In this document: positions 46,613 through 58,554 of the stretch, in pieces | Layout: the number at the start of each line of letters is the position of its first letter | Numbering within the stretch: position 1 is the first letter of the stretch | Source of the DNA: Pegoplata infirma | Taxonomy: Eukaryota > Arthropoda > Insecta > Diptera > Anthomyiidae | Length of the DNA stretch: 64,000 nt | Assembly (NCBI GenBank): GCA_963921195.1 | Contig: OY992541.1 | Coordinates: 10,634,951 to 10,698,950 of the forward strand | Direction: 5' to 3' | The notes under the pieces: generated by a model | Told to the model about the DNA's origin: nothing | Database searches by the model: none | Seen by the model: only the letters and a program-made list of their open reading frames with translations | Position numbers and translations under genes: made by a program

Positions 46613-49600
46613 TTAGATTTTTTTGTATTTTTAATTATAATTTTACTTGATTAGCTTATTTAATACAAAAAATATATAATAAAACATGCAAAAAAAATCA
46701 AAAATTTTGTCATTGTTTTTTTTTTTTTTTAATATACTGTAGGTTTTCAAAAGAATTGAAGGTCAAAAAATGTGGATTTTTGCTACTGTACTTAAAAAAT
46801 TCCACTGTTTGTTTGGGTTGTTGGAAAAATTATTTGATCACTGAATAAAAACTATTGGACTTTTTTTTTTTTAAATTTCTAATGTTTTAACTTGGAAAAA
46901 ATCGACTCGCAAATATTTTTTAAAAATGTTCTGAAAAATGTCTATAAATTTTTTCATTTTCCACATCGACCCTCGTAACACATTCATTATTTTCCCAATC
47001 TGGACGCCATTAAGCTCAAATTATAGCTTGATAAATTACCTACATATCGTTTTTTTATAATACTTGTTTGATAATTATAACGTTTAGTATTGTTAACTTT
47101 GTCTTAAAGAAATTTCATCTACTATAAAAAAGTTTCCAATGTATTGTCGCCCACTGTATATTCCGGGTGGCCCATATAAAAATCCAATAAAAAAAAGTGT
47201 CACATATGAACCCGCCTAACACACACCATCAATTTAGTTGACCAAAACTGCAAATTATGCAGTATTATTGAACGCGTGTACCTAACTTGCAAAATACCTC
47301 TTATTTTATGCAAAAAATTACTTCTTTCTCACTTCTGTGTACGAAGGGTTTTTAGAAAAAAATGGTGCAGAAAAAGTTAAACACTTTTAGTGATCATCTT
47401 TTACACAAAGAGGCAATTATTAAAAAATTGCACCATTTTTTTTTTACAAAAATAAAACCGCCTTTATTCAAAATTACACAAACAATTTATTTTTTAGTAT
47501 ATATAAAAATCATTTTTTAGTAAATATAAAGTTTTTGTTTAAAACTTTTACTAAAAACTTAGTTTAACGCTGATTTCAACAAAACGTTAGCTAATAATTT
47601 TGAACTATAAAACTAATTTGAAAAATCTACAAATTGTTCTTCAGTGTGTCAATGTAATATTTTTAACTAAAAAGTTGGACATGACGTAAAAAAGGTATTT
47701 ATAAAGTATTATTGGCTAAATTACCCTTTTTTTTTTTTTACAGTAAAAACTTATGTAATTATGGAAAACACACTTAATAACCATTGAAACAAAAAACTGG
47801 CGTAATTTTTTGTATTTTTTTTTTTTTTTTTGTGTGTATTTCTTTCGGTTGTATTGGTTTTAAATTGTTTAAATATTTGTTTCTTGGATAAAATTTGTAG
47901 CAGTTATTCCAAAACCCGATGGTTAACATTTTCGTTTACGAAATTGTTTAAAAAAAAATATGTTGTGCATACTGAACTTTTTCTTAAACGAACCAAATGC
48001 TCGGTCCCGCCGAGTTCATTATAATCGTACTCTACTTAATTTGTTTTTTTTTTTTTTTTTGTAAGTGGCAAATTCGGATAAGTTATCAGAAATATACTAA
48101 ACCTCTACTTGCATGGAGTCCCCACGACATGACTACCCAACTGTTGCACGGTGTTATCTTTCCAGGATAGTATAACTAGACCTAGAACAACTGTAAAATT
48201 GCAGTGTAATTGACTAAATAATATCAAATAGCAAAAAAAAACAAAATAATAGTAAAAGAAAGATTAAATAAAAAATATATGTTTCGTTTTAATTTAATAA
48301 AAAATAAATGTTCAGGCAACACTTATTATTGGCATATAAAAATAAACACTTTCGGAAATTAATTTGCTTTTTTTTTACATAATTTACACAAAACTTAAAA
48401 AAAAATAATTTATTGCGGTTTATGTATAATTTAGCAATTAAAAAAAAATTCACATGAGATTTTTTTTTTTTATAATTTTTTTTCCTTTTTTTTTTGGTAT
48501 GCACTCAAAATTTAACATTACATTTTCGAAACATAAAAAAAAATACTTTTGAATTTGGTTTTTGGTATACATATAATTGAGGGTATAGTGCATAATAAAT
48601 TTATTTCGATTGGTTAGTTTTTCTTTTTTGTTTTTCGTTTTTTTTTTTTTTATTTTAAGCTAATTTTCGTAAAAAAATATTAAAACATGTATCATTAGAT
48701 ATATAAAAAATCAGTCAATTATTTTTATAGCATATATATACACATATATATACACTATATTATATATTATGATTAATGAGCATCCATTTTTCTTTTTATC
48801 ATTACCAGATTAGCCGGATAAAGAGCATTTATGAATTAAAAAGCAAGTCCCTAATGTAGATATAGTGACGAAGAGCATAATAAAATCACTAAAATAATCA
48901 TATTCACCAGGGGGTATTCGTGTCGCTCGGGAGAAAAAAAATTAGCTGGCTGGGGTTAATCGAATGAAGGTTGAAAGAGGAATTGAAAAAAAAAAACGAT
49001 TTTTGAATTCTTTAAAAAAACATTTGTATGGTCTTAAACAAAACAAATTTATGAAATTTACGTTCTTAAAATGTAACTGATTCAATATAATTTTACAAAA
49101 TTATTAAAAATGTATGTAATTAAACTAAAAATTTCTTGACGTTAAAAAATATAAAAATGCCCCTTTAATTCCAACCAGGCTTGCTTTGAGAGAACAAATT
49201 AAGAGATAATCCACTTGCAATCTCTTGTATTCATTACTAATACATATATATATTTTAAACAACCACAAGCACTTGAACAAAAGTGCTTTGTAGATGATTT
49301 CAAAAGCTTTAAGCTCAATTGAAGGGTTTATTGTAAAAACTTCATAAAGCCACATTTAATTTGTTGATGTTTTTCGCATTTTGCTAGACTTACGCAGACT
49401 TCTTGGTATAAATATCTAGAGTATAAAGTTCTCCAAAAGTCCTATTTTCTACATTATTTTTAAACCTAAAAGGCGAAAACCACAACAAAAATTTGGCTTA
49501 TCAAGTTTTTACCATGAGCTCTTCAATTACGTCCAGACTGAGTAAATAATGAAATTGACACAAGGTCATGGGATTTTGAAAAAAAAAAAGTATTAAGTAC

Positions 49601-49842
49601 GAATGTAAATGCCAAAATTTTTGTTATAATAGGCAGTTTGTGCGAAAAAATGTGCCAAATCGATCCAGTGGTCTAAAAGTTATGAGTGCAACTGTATGGG
49701 AATATCGAAAATCTTGGCGTATTTTGCAAAAATTGGAATTGCGATACCTGTGCACAGCACCCGGAATCGAATAAAATTTCGATCAAACCTTGGTAAACAA
49801 TGTTGTAAAAAAAAGCGATAATTTCTCCCAATTGTACTATAA
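46613..49842. other. Sparse AT-rich DNA
   Basis: Long A/T homopolymers, TA-rich runs near 48725-48775 and no convincing exon or element end. A faint repeat shared with 50690 (CATTCATTATT around 46981) is visible. Confidence 0.5.
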
Positions 49843-50164
49843 CCCAGCAAATCTTTCCATTACTAGTAATGGGTTTTGTAATCACAAAAAAATATTGCTA
49901 AGTAATTACATTTTGGAGAATAACCCATTATTTTAACAAGGGAGTGAGACAAAACTAATTAGTTACAAGTAAGGGATAAATAAGTAGTTACTTTCTCGGC
50001 TTACGAGTAGGCATTTGATATTATCAATAAGTACTTTAATAATATGTTATAAGTCACTAGTTGCTTTTGAGCTTAAAATAATAAGAGTGGTAATGTGTAC
50101 TTATTATAAATAATGCATGAAGTAATGATACCGTTTTACAACGCATTATCAAGATTTTGCTGGA
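49843..50164. mobile_element. ~320-bp CCCAGC MITE
   Basis: Starts CCCAGCAAATCTTTCCATTA and ends TTATCAAGATTTTGCTGG. The interior has TAATGGG/AAGTAATTAC motifs like its relatives at 18969 and 34621. Confidence 0.6.
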
Positions 50165-51463
50165 AATTTACTATATTGGCAAATATTTCTTAATTTTGGA
50201 TCAAGTTAACCTGGTACACAATTTTATATAACATATAGACTTTTCTCTTCCCACCACCAAACCTGTCAACACAGTCAAAAGTACAACTTTTCCCCTTCAA
50301 AACCTATTTTGTATTTTGCTGATATATTTTTTTCTTTTCTGAGATATCATCAGTTGCAATTTTTTAGTTTTTGTTATAAATTTTCACAAAAAAAAAATAA
50401 ATAGTTCCTGGTTTTTTACGGACCCGAATATGATTAATATGAATCAACTTCCAATATATCTTGAGTTTTTATAAGTAAAAAATGAGTTCTTGCTATATTC
50501 ATACAAAATACATACAGTTTAAAAGGTAGTCTTGAAAAACTGGCAAAATAAGTTACAAAAAAATTGCTACGGCTAAGGCCAGAACAGATTGTGTCTTTAT
50601 TAAGGCTTTATTCACCTGATGCATTACAGACTGTGTATTTCACTTTAAAACATTTCTAAAACTGTAGAAAATCGTAAATAATAATTTCATTTTCCAGTTC
50701 GACCTTCGTATCACATTCATTATTCACTCAATCTGAAATGTATTGGGGATATGGTAAGTATTAATTGTGTTGCTTTTGATATGCCAAACACTGTATGTAA
50801 TTAAAAAGATGTCTAAAAAAAATAAACCAAGATAATTTTCGTATGTTAAATTTGATTGTTCTGATATTGTTGCATAATTCAAACATTTTTAGTCTGGATA
50901 ATTTTAGAGCTTACCTTCAATTCATAAATGCTTATTTCTAGTTTATCTGTTCTTTAAAGAAGCGTGTAATAATTTGTTATATATTAAAAAAAAAAAAACA
51001 AAGGTGTTCATGTTATACAAAAGATAATGCAAAATATATATTGAGAAAGTTATTATGTTACAACCTTTAAGTTATTTACTTGGAATGTAAAAAAACAAAA
51101 ACACTAACAAAAATCAGTTACCGACCAATAAACTATTTTTAAGCGAAATATTTAAGTTAATCTTTTACAAAAATTAAATGATTTGAACTGCAAAGATATT
51201 TTTGTTAAGTGAAGTTGTTAGTAAAAAATATTTTGTACTCGATATTGCTATGTGTACTAAATTCTCAAACACATTTGCTCAATATGTTGCGATTTATATT
51301 TCTTTTTGGAATGTAAAACTAACTTTATTAAACCTTATTTAAAAATCGTCCTTACCGCATCGAACACTCTACTCTTTATTTAATAAATAGTGAATTTGTT
51401 TGTGGTTTGAAGTGGATGCTAATGACTTACGTCAGCACACACAGACTCTTAGGTCCGTTCTGT
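50165..51463. other. AT-rich DNA, nothing recognised
   Basis: Includes the region immediately downstream of the coding-like segment at 51594-51464, which would be its 3' UTR if that exon is real. Confidence 0.4.
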
Positions 51464-51594
51464 TTATAAATCCGCTTCATTGTATCCAAGCTGAACTCCC
51501 ATGGCTCTCTCAATTGCTTTAATTAACGTTATCACATGGAATTTGTGTTGAGTTTCCTTGATTAAATATTTACTAAAACGGAATGCACCACAAT
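51464..51594 (-). CDS. Unnamed C-terminal coding exon (42 residues)
   Basis: I do not recognise this gene. Read on the minus strand, an open stretch starts after a possible TAAG acceptor and gives 42 residues to a TAA. They include RFSKYLIKETQHKF, VITLIKAIERAMG and VQLGYNEADL at the end. The composition is that of an ordinary folded protein, unlike the Phe/Asn/Lys/Ile-rich translations typical of this window, and the local GC is higher. It lies 3.8 kb downstream of the PlexA stop on the same strand, so it could be the last exon of the next gene, with upstream exons unidentified. The acceptor lacks a good pyrimidine tract. A chance frame is possible at this length. Confidence 0.42.
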
Positions 51595-51884
51595 CTTAGA
51601 ATTTGACATTCATATATATTTTTTATGTACTATCGATTAAAAGTTTTTAGAATCCGTTTTAAAATTGTCTGTTTTATATGGCAATAGTTTTACTCCAACT
51701 GTGATCCTAGCTATAAGAATAATTCAACTGTGATATTTTAATTTTTCGTGATTTATTTTTGCATTTATTTTTTATTAATTAAATCTGTTTTGTGTCGTTC
51801 ATTAAATGTCGTATAAAACCTGTGATGTTAATTTTTTAAAAGTGATGTAAATTTGACGAGAAGACTAATTATTTAATAAAAACG

Positions 51885-51930
51885 AATCCCTGATGAGGTC
51901 GGAAAATACCGACGAAACGTAGGAATACGA
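51885..51930 (+). ncRNA. Hammerhead-like ribozyme motif, probably decayed
   Basis: CTGATGAG (51890-51897), a GTCGG/CCGAC stem (51898-51902 with 51909-51913) closed by AAAATA, then GAAAC (51914-51918) and a CGTA/TACG stem with loop GGAA. This is the order CUGAUGA, stem II, GAAA, stem III of a type I hammerhead. Two departures: an extra G between CUGAUGA and stem II, and no U at the expected UH cleavage step after stem III. Confidence 0.45.
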
Positions 51931-52722
51931 AAAAATTAAATAAAAAAGTCTTTTTATTTACGTTTAGAAAATTAATGACCTTGAAAGCCTGATTAGAACA
52001 ATTCTAAAAATAACACAAAGTCCCCCCCTAGATTCGCACTACATATAGTGAAAATCTCAACAGAGTATAGTACAAATAGGAGTGGTATTTTGCAGCACCT
52101 CTTTCCGACCGCGCTTTTATATGGCCTAAGTTCACGCCTCGGTTACTGCCTGTGGTGAACCTTTCATAGTTATCGGACTAGACATTTTGGAGGTCATTTA
52201 CATTTTAATTACAACAAAAGGTCGAACAATACACATATTGAATATGATCATTCAAATATTTCTCAATATACATACTCCAAAAACGAAGGTATAGGCACTA
52301 AGTGCATATAACTCATGAACAAATACACAAACATCGTAACCCTTTATTGGAAATTTGCAGAAACAAAGTCGGTACGCGCATTACAGAGAACACCCATTAC
52401 ACAGATAGTGCACTTAAATGAATACACATAAAAATAGGGTTCCAAAACTCACCACCCCCTACCGTTCACACCCCCCCCCCCTCCCATCGCAAAAACGCCC
52501 CTGTCAATTTTTTTTTTTTTATATATACTGGAGGGTGTAAAAGATTCGGCACAGCCGAATTTAACACTCTTGTTTAATTTAAAATTGTCTTTAGATATTG
52601 CCTTATTTACCTTATTTGCCATTTTGCAATTTTCTTTTATTGTATTGTATAAACTGGGCGTATGAAATGACTAAACTAATAAAGATTCTTAAAAATTTTA
52701 AATTTTCATTAAAACTTAAGAT
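51931..52722. other. Repeat fragments around a HINE type II end
   Basis: HINE type II end at about 52440-52576 (C run at 52472-52481, hairpin ATTCGGCACAGCCGAAT at 52544-52560). The rest is unassigned. Confidence 0.5.
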
Positions 52723-53741
52723 CAGTGTTGCCATTTTAGCCATTTCCGGCTAGATTTAGCTCCTTTTGAACTCGTTTAGCCGGAGAAAAAGCCTTTTAGC
52801 TCTTAGCCGTTTATTCAGCCATTTTTGAAACTATTTTAGCAGTCTTTTTTAGCCATTTTTGAGTTTTTTGATTTCAAAGTAATTTTTAGTGTTTTTTCTA
52901 TATTAAAATAAAGAATTTATTGGTTTTTCTGTTAGTACAAATCGAGCCCAGGCTCTAATTTTATTTGCTATAAGGGTTTAAGTTGAAAATAGAAGAAATT
53001 TAAATTTCTAAAAATTAACGAAATTTCTGGCATTTCCATACCGGTTTCAAACATTGCAGTTATAGTGTTATCATCAGAAGGATTTTAAATGTTTCAAAAG
53101 TTTTGTCAGTAGGTAATTGTTTTTTATATATTTGAGTTTTTATTAACCACAGTCTGGAATCGAACCACGGATATTTTTGTCATATTCAGACCATAAATAC
53201 TAAATTTTAGACGATCTAGTGATGCCCCTTTCTCTGTCTGTTGAAAATATGCTACCGTTTGAAACTCAACTTAAAGACAGGTTGCTGAATCTTTGCATAT
53301 ATTTTTGCCATTATTTTGGTCAGGTTTCAACGAAAACGGTCCCAAAAATTAAAAAGTTTCACCTAAAAAAATTGCGCTTAAAAAATTCACCCAATAAAAA
53401 TTTTTACTTTAAATCTTAAATCAAAAATAACTAAAAAAAAAGTTTTTTTTTTACTCAAAATAATTTTTTTAGTCAAAATTTGGATACTTTCGTTTCTACA
53501 TTTAAAGAATTTATCATTCATTAAAATCATTAAAAAAGTGTTTTTGAACTTTTGTTTTTATCTGGAATTAGTCAAAACAGTACCAAACGTATAACAAAAG
53601 ATCTCTTTATTTTAATTTATGTATAAAAACGAAACAAAATATGAATTTACATTATTTTTTCTTAAAAAAGTAAAATAAATATTTTAGCCTTTTTTTCGAA
53701 TGAATTTAGTCGTTTTTGAATACAAAGTTCTGGCAACACTG
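52723..53741. mobile_element. 1019-bp hAT-type MITE, CAGTGTTGCCA ends
   Basis: Ends CAGTGTTGCCA and TGGCAACACTG. Flanking octamers CTTAAGAT (52715-52722) and CTTAGGAT (53742-53749), one mismatch, fitting nTnnnnAn. The interior is enriched in TTTTAGCC/GGCTAAA repeats near both ends. The open frame at 53219-53419 has no domain. Confidence 0.75.
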
Positions 53742-53861
53742 CTTAGGATACACACTAAAAAATATGAAGGTAAATTTCAAAATGAGTGAGGGAGGGGTAC
53801 TATAAATTTTTTGTAGTCATATTCGGTTTTAGCCGTCCAAAAAACATAGAAATCCATATAC

Positions 53862-54190
53862 ACTCAAAATATTATGACGGTAGATTCCACTACAAAAGGC
53901 AGTTAAAACAACTACATTTGGTTAAAATTGTTTGCTAATAATTCCTGCTGTATCAGACACTTCCAACTCGTTCAACACATCCGTTTTTCTAGTTTTTTTT
54001 TATATACTAAAAACAACTACATAAAACAACTGTAACTACAATGTAGTAATTTTTTGTATTTATTTTTTAAAACGAGTACGAAAAATAGTTGTTTGAGATT
54101 TTTCATACAAAAACAACTGAAATTGTAGTTGAAAACAACAACTACAACTTACTACACAAATGACCGTCATGTAGTAACTGCTTGATTTTT
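53862..54190 (+). mobile_element. CACTCA-type MITE, right end lost
   Basis: CACTCAAAATATTATGACGG, then AACTAC-rich DNA ending CATGTAGTAACTGC, as in 27640-27655. The terminal GAGTG is absent. Confidence 0.5.
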
Positions 54191-55276
54191 ATGAACATTC
54201 AAAACTCAACCCCCTTCAAGGTGTTGTAAGGGCGAGTTAGGGGTTGAGGGAAGGGTCACATAATTTTGTTGTTGTTGTAATTTTAGGTTTCCACTGCCGA
54301 AAAAACATAAAATTACACATTAAGTTTGTACGAGAATAAAAAGTCAATCCTTTGGGGGATTATATAAGGGGCGGTAGGGGAAAACTGGCAGTTGAAATGA
54401 TTTTTTATGGTCACATTCAGATTCAGCGACCCTAGAAACCTAGGAATAACTGGGTCTACCCTCTGGGTTTGGAAACTTTTTTTGTGTGCCTGTGTAATTG
54501 ATGGGTCCCCGACCGATATTTCGATGCGTTACACACGGAATGACAAAGTATGACACCATACAGTGGTTTGAGGGTATAAATACCGTTCTCAGGTATTTCA
54601 AACGTAAGGTATCGAATTAATTTATAAATGTTTTACACGACAACGTACTCGTTGTGAAAAGCTACTTGTTCACTAAATTGACTAAATTAAGCCATAAAAT
54701 ATGTGCAGGACATACAAGTCAATATATGTATATTATACGGAATGGAAAGTACTGACAAATTATGTGTCTCAATGTTAGAAATGTTTTTTAGTTAGATTAA
54801 ATAATATATATTCCAAACTTTAATATAGTGCATGTGTGAACCTATTGAAAATTACGTTTTTTACAGTTTGTCATATGAGCTACATCGGATAAATTTGATT
54901 TTTACAAAAAAACATATGTATTATGACCCTAAATAGAGACTGGCCACAACTACATTGAGGAGCATGTGGAAAATAAAGCACACATAGCATTTGTATAACG
55001 GGCATTCATTAATTTTAGCTCTGCACCTTAATAATAACAATAAATTATATATTTTATAAGCATTTCTCTTCGTCTGCGATTTTGTTTAGTAAGGTAATTT
55101 TAAAATTAAATTGCAAAAGAAAAAGTTAGTGGAATATTAACCAGCACATATCGGCTGGATCAACTTAATTAACTTATTTTGTATTTCTTTGCAAATTGGT
55201 TTGTAAAACCTATCTAATTTGAAAAAGGTTTCTTAAAAACCTATCAAATTTATATTATTATTATATTTTATATTAT
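54191..55276. other. AT-rich DNA downstream of PlexA
   Basis: HINE end at 54483-54580 (CGACCGATATTTCGATGCG to GAGGGTATAAA). Otherwise no gene or element is recognised. Confidence 0.45.
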
Positions 55277-55411
55277 TTTATTACTTTTTTTGTTTTTGTT
55301 TTTTTTTTTTTTGAACACCCAGTAGTTCTTTTAATTTATGTTATATATATAGAATATACATTACTCATGTTGTTTGTAAGGGTTTCCTACATTTCGTTCT
55401 GTGAGGTTTTA
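55277..55411 (-). promoter_or_regulatory. PlexA: Possible PlexA 3' UTR and poly(A) signal
   Basis: AT-rich DNA following the PlexA stop. It includes a minus-strand AATAAA at 55277-55282 and then long A tracts in transcript sense. The assignment as poly(A) signal is only positional. Confidence 0.35.
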
Positions 55412-55579
55412 TTATTCGGCTGACATGATATTATGCACTTGTTCTAATTTATAGGCAAGACGTTGCTTTTGTGAAAACTCATCTTCTTCTAATGTTACTG
55501 TTAATTGTTCGTTATATTTCACAACATATGTGTAAAGTTCATGGAGGGCACAATTTGTATTGAATTCTGATGTATGAAG
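55412..55579 (-). CDS. PlexA: PlexA last coding exon with stop
   Basis: 168 nt, 55 codons plus TAA. The acceptor is TTTTTCAG before CTTCATACA. It reads LHTSEFNTNCALHELYTYVV, then EDEFSQKQRLAYKLEQVHN, and ends IMSAE. The stop is a double TAA TAA. The preceding intron is only 71 bp. An AATAAA string overlaps the double stop and another lies at 55277-55282; the second is the more sensible poly(A) signal candidate, but the 3' end cannot be fixed from sequence alone. Confidence 0.95.
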   Translation of the reverse strand, partial: LHTSEFNTNCALHELYTYVVKYNEQLTVTLEEDEFSQKQRLAYKLEQVHNIMSAE

Positions 55580-55650
55580 CTGAAAAATTAAATTTACATA
55601 TATTAGTGTTGCGTTCCATTTATTTAGTTTAAAAAAAAATATATATATAC

Positions 55651-55796
55651 CCGTGATTCTTCAGCTAACATAGCATTCATATCTTGATCGGATATTGGTG
55701 GCATTTCTCGAATATCACGATAATAGCGATCAACCCATTTACGATATTCCGGTATATCCTTGGCATATAAAAGCTTTGAGCTCGGTGAATCTTTGC
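55651..55796 (-). CDS. PlexA: PlexA coding exon: [17 protein letters not shown] segment
   Basis: 146 nt: GC completing the Gly codon and 48 full codons ending in CGG (Arg). The acceptor is TTAATAACAG. The donor is CGG|GTATATAT, a weak AT-rich 5' site. The translation holds [20 protein letters not shown] and then [13 protein letters not shown], a diagnostic plexin C-terminal block. An ATG-initiated reading a few codons upstream is an artefact of the intron sequence. Confidence 0.95.
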
Positions 55797-55899
55797 CTGT
55801 TATTAACATGAAAATTATGTAAAGAAAAAAATATTAGATTATTTTATTATTAAATTGTTTGCGTTTACAAACAAACGACAGTGTTATTCCCTTCAAAAT

Positions 55900-56540
55900 G
55901 CAATACCGACCCTAATACCCTACACCAGTGTTATCCGGAAAATAGATCCCAATCACAACCATGGATCCGATTGGATTTATCTCTTAAAAGATCTTTTATT
56001 AGTATGTATTTAAAAACCCACATATAGGGATATTTAAGTTAATATACGGTGGAACTTATGTATGAGGACTAAGTCCAGAAATTGTCCAATTGTAATCAGA
56101 TTTGCTTGGGTTATCAAAAGACACGTTTAACACCTGCAAACAAAATTTTAGCAAAACACTTCTAATTTTTATGGATTTCAAGAAATTTTTGTGAATATCA
56201 TGAGGTTTGTTTGGGAACTACAAGAAGAACTAGTCCGATTCCTTCAAAATTGGGAATGATAATTTGTGAATACAAAATACGCTCATGTACAAAATGCGCT
56301 TAAATTTATATTTATTATAACGCGGCTGTAAGAATCATTTGAGTCATCTGAGTTCAAAACATGCGCCGATTTTTTTCCAATTTCAATAGGCTTAGGCTAA
56401 AAGAATCCTAAGTTTTAAATGTCATTAAAATTGGTTGATAATTGCGACTTGTATCTTGTTAACACCGGAAAGACGGAAATAGCTGAATCGCTAGAAAAAG
56501 TGATTCTGTGTCGATCGGTATACTTGAAGGTAGACTTGTG
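55900..56540 (+). mobile_element. HINE type III copy in the PlexA intron
   Basis: TAATACCCTACACCAGTGTT to ACCGGAAAGACGGAAATAGC and AAAAAGTGATTCTGTG. Colinear with 63272-63930 but without its palindrome. Confidence 0.6.
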
Positions 56541-56696
56541 TCCTTAAGAACGAACTAGTAGTTTAATTGCGCTTATCACTTCACTGAACCAATTTAACCG
56601 AGTTCCTTCCTTTCATCTCTTTATGTTCAATAAACTCTTTAAGTTTAATCAACTCAATTGTTCACTAAATCATGTTGTTATTTCAGTTCGCTCGTT

Positions 56697-56840
56697 TATA
56701 GTGCGTTTACATTGGAATTTTAATCTAGTAAATTGCGATTTTAATCTACTTTGTAATCTATACCGTTTACATTGGCATTTTTTAAATTTGAGAAGATTAA
56801 GATTGGCATTTATAATAACAATAATAAAATAAATTTTTAT
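56697..56840 (-). mobile_element. Half copy of the Harbinger-like MITE
   Basis: TAGTGCGTTTACATTGGAAT onward is the reverse complement of the right end of 60640-61108. Truncated after AAGATTGGCATTTATAATA. Confidence 0.65.
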
Positions 56841-56983
56841 TGAGTCTTTTCTTTTTTTTTTTGACAATCGAAAGGTTGGAATTAACCATATGATATTTTA
56901 AAGATGTTTCTTAGAACTATATTCGTCTTGTTCTAATACACGCTAATTGTATACGCTACATGCTAAAATATAAAAATGAGTAT

Positions 56984-57921
56984 TAGTGCATTTACACTGG
57001 TCCTCTAAGCTAGCTTAAAGTAGATTGTAGCTCCAATCCAGTTTTAATCTATTAGATTGCCCATACAAATTTATTCTTTTCAATCTAGTAGTTTATAGTG
57101 CGTTTACAGTGGTTTTCTAATCTAGCTTAAAGTAGATTGTGGCTCCAATCCAGTTTCAATCTATTAGATTGACCATACAAATTTATTTTTTTCAATCTAG
57201 TAGTTTAGACTCTAATCGGCAAACGCAATCTGGTAAAGTTAGATACAACTCTGAATTTCTATTATTTTCATTTTCCAACACTGAAAAACACCGACACAAA
57301 GCCTGCCATTTTGATGACGCCGCAAAGTATGTTAATGCCGCCGACATTGTTAATTGTAAACGCCGTCACTGTCCTTGTTAATCATACGGCGACTAATTAC
57401 CGTCTCTGTCTTTTGACGCAGTCACACACATTTATTACCAACTTGCTATTTTAAATGACAATCCTAATCTTCTTAAATGTAAAAAAATGCCAATGTAAAC
57501 GGTACAGATTACAAAGTAGATTAAAATCGCACTTTACTAGATTAGAATTCCAATGTAAACGCACTATTAGACTCTAATCGGCAAACGCAATCTGGTAAAG
57601 TTAGATACAACTCTGTATTTCTGTTATTTTCATTTTCCAACACTGAAAAACACCGACACAAAGCCTGCTATTTTGATGACGCCGCAAAGTATGTTTATGC
57701 CGCCGACATTGTTAATTGTAAACGCTTTCACTGTCCTTGTTAATCATACGGCGACTAATTACCGTCGATGTCTTTTGACGCAGTCACACACATTTATTAC
57801 CAACTTGTTATTTTAAATGCCAATCCTAATCTTCTCAAATGTAAAAAATGTAAACGGTACAGATTACAAAGTAAATTAAAATCGCACTTTACTAGATTAG
57901 AATTCCAATGTAAACGCACTA
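56984..57921 (+). mobile_element. Harbinger-like MITE with a self-insertion
   Basis: The outer copy starts TAGTGCATTTACACTGG and ends CCAATGTAAACGCACTA. It is interrupted at its own TTA by a second copy (57096-57566). Removing the inner copy restores a sequence colinear with 60640-61108. Confidence 0.8.
57096..57566 (+). mobile_element. Harbinger-like MITE, 471 bp, inner copy
   Basis: Ends TAGTGCGTTTACAGTGG and AATGTAAACGCACTA, with TTA at 57093-57095 and 57567-57569. The inner copy's own intact GTTTAGACTC shows the pre-insertion site. The 80-codon frame here is not a gene. Confidence 0.85.
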
Positions 57922-58129
57922 TAAAACATTAAAAATCGTGTTTATATGGATGTTAAAAAACAGTGCTTGCTCATGGCACTTATTTTAACGAACAGAGCCA
58001 GTCTGTAAAATTCAACAACTAAATAACACTTAAAAACTACATAAAAAAAACGATATGTTATGTTAAAACAGAAACAAACATTTTAAACATTGAAAACAGT
58101 GATTAACAGAGGTGTAGAAACATATGTTT

Positions 58130-58551
58130 ATAATAACAAGTTGGTAATAAATGTGTGTGACTGCGTTAAAAGACAGCGACGGTAATTAGTCGTAGTATGA
58201 TTAATAGTACGAACAGAACAAGCACGGCACGGAGGACGGTTTCCAATTAGAATGAGTTTTGCCACCTTTAAAAAATAAAACAAGTTTTATTTCATACCGG
58301 CGCCGGCCACCGGTTTTATCTGTCAAATCGTATGGAAAAAGTCGTGCCGGGCATGTTCTGTTTCTACTTTAACAAGGACAGTGACGGCATTTACAAATAA
58401 CAATGTCGGCGGCATAAACATAATTGGCGGCGTCATCAAAACGGCAGGCTTTGTGTCGATATTTTTCAGTGTTGGAAAATGCAAATATGAGAAATACAGA
58501 GTTGTATCTCACTTTACAAGATTGCGTTTGCCGATTAGAGTCTAAACCAGT
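58130..58551 (-). mobile_element. Harbinger-like MITE fragment, reverse
   Basis: Reverse complement of the middle of 60640-61108 (ACAAGTTGGTAATAAATGTG, GGCGGCGTCATCAAAACGGC, GATTGCGTTTGCCGATTAGA), interrupted by a TTAA-flanked insert. Confidence 0.7.
58205..58368. mobile_element. 164-bp TTAA-flanked insert (piggyBac-like MITE)
   Basis: TTAA at 58201-58204 and 58369-58372. Near-inverted ends containing GAACAGAACAAGCACGGCAC and the complement of GTGCCGGGCATGTTCTGTTT. Sibling copies have ATTAACAAGG uninterrupted. Confidence 0.6.
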
Positions 58552-58554
58552 GAA

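Noticed and set aside
56670..56867. Minus-strand frame of 65 basic residues
   Set aside because: It covers a half MITE copy and an A/T run; no support as a gene.
57139..57381. 80- and 104-residue frames starting MAPIQFQSIRLTIQ (57139-57381 and 60683-60997)
   Set aside because: They lie inside non-autonomous MITE copies; the shared peptide reflects the repeat.
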